Shown: piece after piece, positions 34,100-44,039 of the stretch
Position numbering within the stretch: position 1 is the first letter of the stretch
How the letters are laid out: each line of letters opens with the position of its first letter
NCBI GenBank assembly: GCA_031761405.1
Contig: JASEVX010000010.1
Coordinates: forward strand, 6,992,130-7,056,129
Direction of reading: 5' to 3'
DNA from: Serripes groenlandicus
Lineage: Eukaryota > Mollusca > Bivalvia > Cardiida > Cardiidae
DNA length: 64,000 bases
Translations under genes and position numbers: made by a program
The notes under the pieces: model-generated
Database searches by the model: none
Told to the model about the DNA's origin: nothing
The model's input: only the letters and a program-made list of their open reading frames with translations

Positions 34100-34670
34100 A
34101 GCCGAGTGCTCCACTAATACACGCGGCGGACTCTGCGAGAAACCCGCCTACTAAAGGCCAGCGTTTCACTCCCGTGACAATAAAAAAAGAAAAGAAAGGT
34201 GTTCCACTCCGGTGACAAAACAAAGTGTTCCACTCCGGTGACAAGGACCTCTGGGTCTGAGTGCTCCACTAATATACGCAGCGGACTCTGCGAGAAGCAC
34301 CCCTACTAAAGGCCGTCGTTTCACTCCCGTGACAATACAAAAAGAAAAGAAAAGTTCTCCACTCTCGTTACAAAAAAAAAATGTGTTCCACTCCGGTGAC
34401 AAAACAATAGATGTGAGAGTATTATTAACATAATCGGGGCTTGTATTTGTTTACTACTTAAGCTCTATTTTAGAGAAAAATGTATGCCGAGTAAAGGGTT
34501 TATTTGTTGATTTATGATCCTAAAACTGTCCATTTTCCAGTACTAAATAAAGCACTTCAGAACGCCCAGAATGCACCAGATTGCACCATTGTTTTCAAAT
34601 ATTTTGCCCCCGGACTCCCCTACCACAATTATGAATCCACATGAATAGAGGACTAGCTACGCCCCTGTAA
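34100..34670. repeat. CTCCGGTGACA-type short repeats and unit-specific insert
   Basis: GTGCTCCACTAATACACGCG, CGGACTCTGCGAGAA and GTTCCACTCCGGTGACAA occur twice within 34,107-34,400 and again at 37,518-37,765 in unit 3. No gene is seen. Unit 1 lacks this segment. Confidence 0.65.
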
Positions 34671-34913
34671 GTAGATATAAATAAACGACGAAACATATTT
34701 TCTGATTACAGCAGAACATTGGTGGCTCAAATATCTTTACAAAATGTTTAAAAGAGTACAGAAAGTACATACGAACATTATTGAATCATCTGCAAAAGCC
34801 GAATGTTATTTCTTTTAAATTTAATTTAGCCTCTTGAATTGATACCTACCAAAGATATTACATGTACCATCTAAGCATGTTCACCTAAAGTGCAGAACGA
34901 TACTTTGAGCTTT

Positions 34914-35000
34914 GAGAAATTTCTTCTTTTGTCGCCATGTTTTAAAAATGCCGTCTGCTGTAGAGGCGTCAGCAAGCGTCTATATGAGGGAAGGGGCTAA
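34914..35000. mobile_element. Half MITE, unit 2
   Basis: Right half only, GAGAAATTTCTTCTTTTGTC to GAGGGAAGGGGCTAA. It matches 28,678-28,776. Confidence 0.55.
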
Positions 35001-35109
35001 TGAACTGCGTGTTGCTTCTAGGAATTCCTTTTGCATGACCGCGTGAATTATGTATTTCAATATATCCCGGAAGCAGATGTTGGTTGACATGTTTACAATT
35101 AGTTGACAT

Positions 35110-35340
35110 TTTGACCCTAAACCTAATACAGACGAATACTGACGCATATGCAGCAGACGACTTTGGAAAACATTGGGACAAAAGGAGGAATCATTTCCTA
35201 ATGAGCAACTTCACCTTTTGCCACACTGTTTTCGTCTCTTTTTAATAATCATGCTTCCCTTTTTAGAGATTGTCCATAGTACTTTGCCGATGTTTTCAAA
35301 GTCGTCTGCTGCAGATTTATAGTATGCTGGAAAGGGTTAA
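35110..35340. mobile_element. TTAA MITE, unit 2 copy
   Basis: The left end has decayed to TTGACCCTAAACC; the right GGAAAGGGTTAA is kept. Ortholog of 28,887-29,117. Confidence 0.7.
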
Positions 35341-35551
35341 AACAGTGTGCGTAAAGGATAATTGATCATAATAAGAAACTAGTCATTTTCCAACCAATAC
35401 CACCAATTCCGTATCAAAATTAGGCTTCCATTTTGTATTATTTTTTCTTCAAAATCTTACCAAGCATAAAATATCATATGAGGTTAAGGGCGATACATTA
35501 ATAATCAATTTCCAGGAAAGATGGAAACGTATTTGAATCACTATAGATGAA

Positions 35552-35769
35552 TGATTGATTGGTGTTTAACGGCGCTTTCAACATTTGTTTCAGTTATATA
35601 AAGGCGTTTCTTGAGTAAGTCACCAGTACTGCTGGTCCATTTACCCGACTGCCAGTCATAATGCTAATCACGCAAACCTAAGCGCCAAGGAGGGCTGCCA
35701 TTTCTTAAAGTCTTTGGTATGATCCGACCAGGGATCGAACCCGCGACGGACCCTCTACCACCGAGGCGG
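35552..35769 (-). mobile_element. SINE, unit 2 copy
   Basis: Ortholog of 29,289-29,514, with a full tail (TGATTGATTGGTGTTTAACG) but a deletion between B box and head (CGCGACGGACCCTCTACCAC). Confidence 0.8.
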
Positions 35770-35939
35770 TCTTAATCAGTATAAGAATCCGTTATTAGTT
35801 TAAAATCTGTCCGGTCGTCTTATAAATCGGACCCTACTTTACAGATACCGACTTTGCAACACAAACAAAATGTACAAGAACAACACACTTCTTTGAACAC
35901 TCCGAATAATAACAAAGTTGTAAGAAATGAGAATGTACA

Positions 35940-36285
35940 TGAGATGCGTAAGGCATTAGTGGTCAAAGAAGATACAGATCAGCCAGCGGATCCACGCAGT
36001 CTGATCTGAGTCAGCACTATTTGTCAATTAGTGATAGAAGGATTCAATTAGCTTCCGTAAATCAATATCGATTTGAACCCTCAGCATGGATGTCCTTTTT
36101 TCAAATACTTGTAATTATGACGCTACGGTTGATTCTCCTGGAGTACCGCTCACATATACTAATACGGACTCTTTTCCTGAAACAGAAAATCCACAGGAGG
36201 CGAAAGGTTTATGTCCGGGTCGATACTTTACGCAGAGACCATACTGTTGGGTTTTCTCGTGGAATGGCTCATATGTTTGTTTTTT
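35940..36285. mobile_element. Fold-back element, unit 2 copy
   Basis: GATACAGATCAGCCAGCGGA on the left and GGGTCGATACTTTACGCAGA plus TTCTCGTGGAATGGCTCATA on the right are the arms. The frames that run across it conflict between units. Confidence 0.6.
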
Positions 36286-37155
36286 ACAAGTGCCATGGAT
36301 GATTTCTGTTTTAGTTGCTAAGAAACATGGAATTTCGGACGATTTCCTTTCTACGCTTGATATGGTGAAGAAAAGAAGAACTTGCTCTAAATGAGCCAAT
36401 TTTAATGAAAATTAAATGGCAATTTTTGCAAATGAGTTTTCAAACTCAGTCGAACGATGCAGATTTGTTGTATATGGGACAGTGGGATAATATACCAATA
36501 TGATTGTTGGGTCCAGCAAATAAAAAGAGTCCCTATAAGTGTTGATTTAACAGTTTTATTTTTCCTATCTACGGTACCAGCTCAATGTTAACAAAATCAA
36601 ACATAGTGTTTTGTCCAGCTAATCTACAAAATAATAATAATAAATTAAAAGTGCTAAAGCTGTATATATATAAAATATGTAAAAACATCACAGATAAAGA
36701 AACTCTGACACAAATGGTGTGCAAGTAATATAATACATTGTAAATAAAACATTGTCGCCCATTCTCATTGGGAATGGCAAACCATGGATACTCGACCCTC
36801 ATGTTGTCCTGCACATGAAACTTTCACTGTGACGAGCTTGATTCGTGCACATTGAACATTCACTGTGAAATGTCGGATTCATGTACATGTGTTCAGTGGA
36901 AAGTCACTGTGATGAGTCTGATGAAAGAGATATGAATTTTAACCGATTGCACAATTTACAACCGGATTTCATTATCTTCCTTTCTATCTGATGTTGTCTG
37001 TTGAGAGTTATTTCCCATTGCTGTTACTAACTCGACTTCCAATGAGAAAAGGTGACAATGCACTAGGCTTTGTTTCATGGAGACGGATTTTTGATCAACT
37101 GGAATTCTAATCAAATGGATGAGCTTAAAAGTTACATTGCATGGACAATCTACTG

Positions 37156-37271
37156 TTAACCCTTTCCCACCCCCAGATACATATTTGACACATTTGCAGC
37201 AGACAACTACTGAAAACATGGTGGCAAAAGGAGAAAGTTGTTTGCTGCAGATTAGTTGAAGGTGGGAACAA
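37156..37271. mobile_element. TTAA MITE, short internally deleted copy, unit 2
   Basis: TTAACCCTTTCCCACCCCCA opens it; GAAGGTGGGAACAAATGA closes it. The central palindrome is reduced to a single GCAAAAGGAGAAAG arm. Confidence 0.65.
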
Positions 37272-38489
37272 ATGACTAACACTTGAATTCAACAGGTATT
37301 CCTAGCATAATTTTCACAATAAAAAACACACTAAAATATACATGCAGAGCCGAGTGTCAATTGAAATTTAAAACGATTTACTCAAACCAGGAACACATAT
37401 ATCATAAGATCTAAATTCTTGCTAAAACCTAAGAGAATCCATTACCTATCATTGTCGAAGACTTTTGTATGACTCGACCGGTATCGGTAAGCATATGGCA
37501 CAATGCTCCCCTAATACACACGGCGGACTCTGCGTGAAACCCGCCTACTAAATACCGGCGTTTCACTCCCGTGACAATAACAAAAATAAAATAAAAGTGT
37601 TCCACTCCGGTGACAAAACAGAGTGTTCAACTCCGGTGACAAGGATCTCTGGGTCTGAGTGCTCCCCTAATACACGCGGCGGACTCTGCGAGAAGCACCC
37701 CTACTAACGGCCGGCGTTCCACTCTCGTTACAAAAAAAAAAGTGTTCCACTCCGGTGACAAAACAATAGATGTGAGAGTATTATTAACATAATCGGGGCT
37801 TGTATTTGTTTGCTACTTAAGCTCTATTTTAGAGACAAATATATGCCGAGTAAAGGGTTTATTTGTTGATTTATGATCCTAAAACTGTCCATTTTCCAGT
37901 ACTAAATAAAGCACTTCAGAACGCCCAAAATGCACCAGATTGCACCATTGTTTTCAAATATTTTGCCCCCGGACTCCCCTAGCACAATTATGAATCCACA
38001 TGAATAGAGGACTAGCTACGCCCCTGTAAGTAGATATAAATAAAAGACGAAACATATTTTCTGATTACAGCAGAACATTGGTGGCTCAAATATCTTTACA
38101 AAACGTTTAAAAGAGTACAGAAAGTACATACGAACATTATTGAATCATCTGCAAAAGCCGAATGTTATTTTTTTTAAATTTAATTTAGCCTCTTGAATTG
38201 ATACCTACCAAAGATATTACATGTACCATCCAAGCATGTTATTGGGGTTTCACTATAATACACCTAAAGTGCAGAACGATACTTTGAGCTTTGAGCAATT
38301 TCTTCTTTTGTCGCCATGTTTTAAAAATGCCGTCTGCTGAAGAGGCGTCAGCAAGCGTCTATATGAGGGAAGGGGCTAATGAGCTGCGTGTTGCTTCTAA
38401 GAATTCCTTTTGCATGACCGCGTGAATTATGTATTTCAATATATCCCGGAAGCAGACGTTGGTTGACATGTCTACAATTAGTTGACATT

Positions 38490-38719
38490 TTGACCCTAAA
38501 CCTAATACAGACGAATACTGACGCATATGCAGCAGACGACTTTGGAAAACATTGGGACAAAAGGAGGAATTACTCGTAATGAGCAATTTCACCTTTTGCC
38601 ACACTGTTTTTCGTCTCTATTTAATAATCATGCTTCCCTTTTTAGAGATTGTCCATAGTACTTTGCCGATGTGTTCAAAGTCGTCTGCTGCAGATTTATA
38701 GTATGCTGGAAAGGGTTAA
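38490..38719. mobile_element. TTAA MITE, unit 3 copy
   Basis: TTGACCCTAAACC on the left, GGAAAGGGTTAA on the right. The palindrome GAGGAATTACTCGTAATGAG is only slightly altered. Confidence 0.7.
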
Positions 38720-38924
38720 AACAGTGTGCGTAAAGGATTATTGATCATAATAAGAAACTAGTCATTTTCCAACCAATACCACCAATTCCGTATCAAAATA
38801 TGCTTCCATTTTGTATTTTTTTTTTCTTCAAAATCTTACCAAGCATAAAATATCATATGAGGTTAAGGGCGATACATTAATAAGCAATTTCCAGGAAAGA
38901 TGGAAACGTAGTTGAATGAAAGCT

Positions 38925-39130
38925 TGGTGTTTAACGGCGCTTTCATCATTTGTTTCAGTTATATAAAGGCGTTTCGTGAGTAAGTCACCAGTACTGCTGG
39001 TCCATTTACCCGACTGCCAGTCATAATGCTAATCACGCAAACCTAAGCGCCAAGGAGGGCTGCCATTTCTTAAAGTCTTTGGTATGATCCGACCAGGGAT
39101 CGAACCCTCTACCACTACATCACCGAAGCG
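38925..39130 (-). mobile_element. SINE, unit 3 copy
   Basis: Ortholog of 35,552-35,769. The tail tip is altered (GAAAGCTTGGTGTTTAACGG) and the segment between B box and head is deleted. Confidence 0.75.
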
Positions 39131-39258
39131 GTCTTAATCAGTATAAGAATCCATTATTAGTCTTAAATCTGTCCGGTCGTCTTATAAATCGGACCCTACT
39201 TTACAGATACTGACTTTGCCACACAAACAAAATGTACAAGAACAACACACTTCTTTAG

Positions 39259-39525
39259 TTGATTGATTGGGATTTAACGCCGTTTTTAACAATTTCTGTT
39301 ATATCACGGCGGCCGGTTCACCTACTCATGCATTTCCTGGTTTTCTCACACCAGTACTCCACACAACAACCACGCAACTGGCTGCTTTTCCACATAGACT
39401 TAGCTTATTGGTGGAAGACGAATGTCTCGTTGACTTTTGTCAATCGTCAGAAAGAAAGTTGTCCGAGCCGGGATTCGAACTCACAACCCCTGGATAGACA
39501 GCCTGCGTCGCTACCGGGGCTCGGG
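39259..39525 (-). mobile_element. SINE (CCGGTAGC head family), young insertion with 14-bp TSD
   Basis: On the minus strand the head CCGAGCCCCGGTAGCGACGC and B box GAGTTCGAATCCC lead to the common tail AACGGCGTTAAATCCCAATC. The element is bounded by ACACACTTCTTTAG at 39,245-39,258 and 39,526-39,539. Units 1 and 2 have the uninterrupted site near 29,621-29,640 and 35,880-35,896. This shows directly that the element moved after the triplication. Confidence 0.92.
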
Positions 39526-39589
39526 ACACACTTCTTTAGACGCTCCGAATAATAACATGACTTTGAGAATAGAAAGTTGTAAGCAATGA

Positions 39590-39950
39590 GAATGTACATG
39601 AGAGACGTAAGGCATTAGTGGCCAAAGAAGATCCAGATCAGCCAGCGGATCCAAGCAGTCTGATCTGAGTCTGCACTATTTGTCAATTAGTGATAGAAGG
39701 ATTCAATTGGCTTCCGTAAATCAATATCGATTTGAACCCTCGGCATGGATGTGCAGGCACTTTGTTCAAATACTTGTAATTATGACGCTAAGGTTGATTC
39801 TCCTGGAGTACCCGCTCACATATATACTAATACTGACTCTTTTCCTGAAACAGAAAATCCACAGGAGGCGAAAAGTGTATGTCCGGGTCGATACTTTACG
39901 CAGAGACCATACTGTTGGTTTTCTCGTGGAACGGCTCATGTTTGTTTTTT
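39590..39950. mobile_element. Fold-back element, unit 3 copy
   Basis: Arms GATCCAGATCAGCCAGCGGA and GGGTCGATACTTTACGCAGA, as in unit 2, with several small indels. Confidence 0.6.
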
Positions 39951-40083
39951 ATAAGTGCCATGGATGATTTCTGTTTTAGTTGCTAAGAAACATGGAATTT
40001 CGGACGATTTCCTTTCTACGCGTTATATGGTGAAGAAAAGGAGAAATTGCTCTAAATGAGCCAATTTTAATGAAAATTAAATG

Positions 40084-40172
40084 GCTTGATTGATTGGGGT
40101 TTAACGCCGTTTTTAACAATTTCTCAGTCATATCACGGCGGCCAGTTCACCTACTCATGTGCTTCCTGGTTG
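40084..40172 (-). mobile_element. SINE fragment, unit 3
   Basis: TTGATTGATTGGGGTTTAAC to GTGCTTCCTGGTTG; same insertion point as 30,131 in unit 1 and 26 bp shorter on the head side. Confidence 0.7.
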
Positions 40173-40931
40173 TTTGAAAATGAGTTTTCAAAATCAGACG
40201 AACGGTGCAGACTTGTTGTATATGGGACAGTGGGTTAATATCAGCCAATATACTGGTTGGGTCCAGCAAATAAAAAGAGTCCAATAAGTGTTGATTTAAC
40301 AGTTTTATTTTTCCTATCTACGGTACCAGCTCAATGTTAACAAAATCAAACATAGTGTTTTGTCCAGCTAATCTACAAAATAATAATAATAAATTAAAAG
40401 TGCTAAAGCTGTATATATATAAAATATGTAAAAACATCACAGATAAAGAAACTCTGACACAAATGGTGTGCAAGTAATATAATACATCATAAATAAAACA
40501 TTGTCGCCTCTTCTCACTGGGATAGCAAACCATATGGATACTCGACCCTCATTTTGTCCTGCACATGAAACCTTCACTGTGATGAGCTTGATTCATGCAC
40601 ATTGAACACTCACTGTGATATGTCTGATTCGTGTACATATGTACAGGGGAAAGTTACTATGATGAGTCGGATGAAAGAGATATGAATTTTAACTGATTGC
40701 AAAATTTACATCCTGTTTTCATTATCTCCCTTTCTATCTCATGGTATATCCGTTGAGAGTTAACTCCCATTGTTGTGACTGAATGCACATTAAAGGCTTT
40801 TTTTTTTACTTCCAGTAAGAAGAGGTTGCAATGCACTGGGCTATGTTTCATGGAGACAGATTCTTTTTTATCAACTGGAATTCTAATCAAATGGATGAGC
40901 TTAAAAGTTACAATGCATGGACAATCTACTG

Positions 40932-41046
40932 TTAACCCTTTCCCACCTCCAGATGCATTTTGACACATTTGCAGCAGACGACTACTGAAAACATGGTGGC
41001 AAAAGGAGAAAGTCGTTTTCTGCAGATTAGTTGAAGGTGGGAACAA
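40932..41046. mobile_element. TTAA MITE, short internally deleted copy, unit 3
   Basis: TTAACCCTTTCCCACCTCCA to GAAGGTGGGAACAAATTA; same internal deletion as in units 1 and 2. Confidence 0.65.
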
Positions 41047-41697
41047 ATTACTAACACTTGAATTCAACAGGTATTCCTAGCATAATTTTCACATTAAAAA
41101 ACACACTAAAATATACATGCAGAGCCGAGTGTCAATTGAAATTTAAAACGATTTACTCAAACCAGGAACACAGATATCATAAGATCTAAATTCTTGCTAA
41201 AACCTAAGGTTTTGATATCAATGTAAAATGCCTACTCTTGATGCATATATATTTTTAAAGCAGAAAATCTAAAATCATATTGGTTAAATTCTTAACCCAC
41301 TATAATCCTTCAGATAGAAAAAGTAAATTTAATTTTTCTATTTTTGGGTTGTGTTCATAGACACACAGTGCTTATAATTATTTGTAGGATAGAATAGAAT
41401 CTGTTTGGACGGATGTATAAGAAACACAACGTTATAAGAAGAGAAATCCGTTTGAACTCTCCATTGTTCAAAAAGGACGGTAAAACATTTATACAACTCA
41501 TGCTTTTTATCACATAATTACTAACTCAGCACATAACTGTTACATGTACATACAAAAATAATTTATCATTTTTACAATTGCTTTCTTTCACTTTTAAAGA
41601 ACTAAATTTTATTGTACACAATGTTAACACTAGACACAAATATGTTCAACATTGGACACATTTGGACACAAATGTGTCCAAATAAAAACAATTTCAC

Positions 41698-42281
41698 ATG
41701 TGCATAAATATTCCTTTCCATGATTAAGCAATTTTAGACGCCTTGAGACAGATCTGACTTCTTAAAACATTCCAGAAAAAGGAGAATTTATTTTCCACCA
41801 TCATATTTTCCCTTTCCTGCAGTTTTTATAACTTCATATTCATTTTCAAAGCAGACACCTTAATATACTTAACCATTCAAGTCAGATCATTTTACAGATC
41901 TTCAAATACACAAAACATTAAAATAATTCCAGAATTATATTTGAGTGTGCTAAATATGATATTGATAAATAGTTACTCATATACATTTGGTTCTTTTGGG
42001 TTCTAAAATTGTATCCATGGTAACTAAATTTTGATTGGTCAGTTTGTATAATCAAATTAATTCCGACCAATCAAAAGCAACAGTTATTTGACCTGGCACA
42101 ATACTGGTGGAACAGACTTCACAAAATCGGTTCCAGCAGTAAAAGTGTAAGATGACAATCCTCATCCAAGTTTCAGTTACAACTAACTTGAACAGTTTGT
42201 CAATTTTTAATATCACAGTCAACCAACTTATACATAATATGTTTTTTTATGACATTCTTGTCTAAATAATACAAACATAGC
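41698..42281. other. Unassigned AT-rich interval
   Basis: No gene is visible. A decayed MITE half (GACGCCTTGAGACAGATCTG, GAAAAAGGAGAATTTATTTTC) lies at about 41,735-41,830. Confidence 0.4.
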
Positions 42282-42447
42282 ATAACCCTTTTCCGCACAC
42301 AACAAAATCTGCAGCAGACGACCTTCAAAACATTAATGGAAATATGTGTAAAACCTCAATTAATGAAAGTATAATTATTGAATGATGTTTTCATAAGTCG
42401 TCTGCTTCAGAGACATCAGCAAGTGTCTGTATGTGGGAAAGGGATAA
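42282..42447. mobile_element. TTAA MITE, centre deleted
   Basis: ATAA flanks both ends in place of TTAA. Termini CCCTTTTCCGCACACAACAA and GTATGTGGGAAAGGG. Nearly the whole central palindrome is missing. Confidence 0.7.
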
Positions 42448-42587
42448 TAGATCTGGCCAAACATAACACAAACTATACATCCTAGTAACCTACCGGTAGA
42501 GGGTTTTGATGCAACAAAAACAAACAATCAATCAGAGCTCTTGATAAGGGGCGTTTTGCATGTTCTAAAATCCTTATTTGACCCTCT

Positions 42588-42661
42588 AACCCTATGTTGT
42601 GGGTAATCAAAAGAATCATCTCAGTGAGACGATTCTTTTGAGTACTCACAACATAGGGTTT
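42588..42661. repeat. 74-bp near-perfect palindrome, copy 1
   Basis: AACCCTATGTTGTGGGTAAT, CAAAAGAATCATCTCA faces TGAGACGATTCTTTTGAGTA, CTCACAACATAGGGTT. A second copy in opposite flank orientation is at 54,749-54,824. Homology extends about 70 bp on one side (CTCCTTATCTGGACCTCTG). Confidence 0.85.
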
Positions 42662-42728
42662 GCTTTAATAATGAGAGAGAAATTGTGGGAAAAAGAGCTG
42701 AATACCCCTCCTTATCTGGACCTCTGAA

Positions 42729-42940
42729 TTAATCCTTTCCCAATATCAGATAAATTTTGATAAATTGCAGAAGAGGACTTTTGGAAACATTGTGACAGCA
42801 GTAGAAATTGCTCCTTCTGCCACACTATTTTCAACTCTAATTAATAATTTAACTCTTATTTATAGAGATTTGTAACCTTCTTTGTAGAGATGTTTTCAAA
42901 GCCATCTGCTGCAGATTTAATGTATGTGGGAAAGAGTTAA
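42729..42940. mobile_element. TTAA MITE, complete, diverged
   Basis: TTAATCCTTTCCCAATATCA on the left and TATGTGGGAAAGAGTTAA on the right. The left palindrome arm GAAATTGCTCC has lost its partner. Confidence 0.7.
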
Positions 42941-43381
42941 AAATCACAATCTTCTCTCACTAAGGCACCAATTTCTCCATACCAAATGAAAACAAATATA
43001 CAACTATCATTCATTTGTTAAGAATTTCTATTAAAACAATAAAATATCTTATATTTGCTTCAATGAATGCAGAGAAACTAAGTTTCTCAAATCAAAAAAA
43101 GGTTTTTCAATTACTTTTGAACATCTGTAATTGACATTTCATCAATCACTTGTGATGATTGATTTATGAATGATCAACTTATGTATGGCGTACAGTGCCT
43201 CTAGAACTATATTTCTTTCGTCAATTTGTTTCAATTTAGTTGAACTTAAGTGATGATTAAGTGACCAAACTACAGATGTCCTAAAGAATTTAACACACAA
43301 CATGGCAGTAGGTGATATGTATACTTATACACAAACCTAGATGCAAGAAAACCAACCGTTGGACAATATCATCAGAGTAGA

Positions 43382-43612
43382 TTAACCCTTTCCCTCATAT
43401 AGACGCTTTCTGACGCCTCTGCAGCAGACAGATTTCTGAAAACATAGTGACAAAAGAAGAAATTGCTCAAAACGAGCAATTTCTCCTTTTGCCACAATGT
43501 TTTCCACTTTTAGTCATAGGTTATCCATTCAGTTACAGAGATTTTCTATTTTTTTGACAAAATATGTTCAAAGTCGTCTGCTGCAGAATTGTCTTATGAG
43601 GGAAAGGGTTAA
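43382..43612. mobile_element. TTAA MITE, complete and well preserved
   Basis: TTAA at both ends, CCCTTTCCCTCATATAGACG left, TTATGAGGGAAAGGG right. Central GAAATTGCTCAAAACGAGCA stem. It lies 320 bp beyond the stop codon of the coiled-coil gene. Confidence 0.9.
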
Positions 43613-43931
43613 CATCGTTTTTTAGCAATATCACATTATAACCCATACACCTGATGATGCAGGCAACATTACACATACATGTGTTTGTAGCAGACTATTG
43701 AAAACTATGTGGAAAATGGAGGAATTGCTTATTATGTAACAAAAAACATGTATGTTTACGTTACAAAATAAAGTTTTTTTTTTTTTTTTTTTAGAAAGTT
43801 GAGTATTGTAAGAATCATGATCATCTTTCACTGATCAGGATCTCCACTGTACTCAAACTGATAAGCCCCAAAGGTTGGTTTTAGCGCAGTAAGGTTCATA
43901 TAGACAGGTAAGACAATGGTGAAATGCGATG

Positions 43932-44039
43932 CTATCGTCTAGGACTGGCTGTTCTGGACCTGGATAAGTTCAACTGTTGGGAGAGTTCCCTCACTTTGTC
44001 TGACCAGTATTCACTGCTCTGTTGTAGCTGTATTGATAA
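43932..44039 (-). CDS. Coiled-coil gene, last exon
   Basis: Acceptor TTTATCATTTCAG. 35 codons and TAG: LSIQLQQSSEYWSDKVRELS, QQLNLSRSRTASPRR. It completes the second YW helix begun in exon e (QRVGE-LSIQL). A MITE terminus lies 24 bp upstream of the acceptor boundary. Confidence 0.85.
   Translation of the reverse strand, partial: LSIQLQQSSEYWSDKVRELSQQLNLSRSRTASPRR

Larger units (their letters stand above)
31736..37432. repeat. Unit 2 of the tandem triplication
   Basis: It repeats the order of unit 1 from the head-to-head SINE pair on. It carries an extra segment of about 1.7 kb (32,945-34,670) with the 108-bp minisatellite. It ends at GCTAAAACCTAAG, where it jumps into the SINE sequence of unit 3. 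Confidence 0.8.
37433..41697. repeat. Unit 3 of the tandem triplication
   Basis: It opens inside the SINE (GAGAATCCATTACCTATCAT), having lost the tail array and the 108-bp minisatellite. It is then collinear with unit 2 (offset 3,359 bp around 34,422/37,781). It ends at AACAATTTCACA, as unit 1 does. Confidence 0.8.

Noticed and set aside
29671..36394. Plus-strand frames of about 100 residues in the fold-back elements
   Set aside because: Each unit opens a different frame with small indels; the sequence is an inverted-repeat element.
30397..40533. Conserved minus-strand frame of about 81 codons in all three units
   Set aside because: Similarity is explained by the triplication, and unit 3 carries indels that alter the frame.
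25880..41697. LTR retrotransposon or endogenous virus as the cause of the direct repeats
   Set aside because: No gag, protease, polymerase or primer-binding site lies between the repeats; the units are whole-segment duplications.
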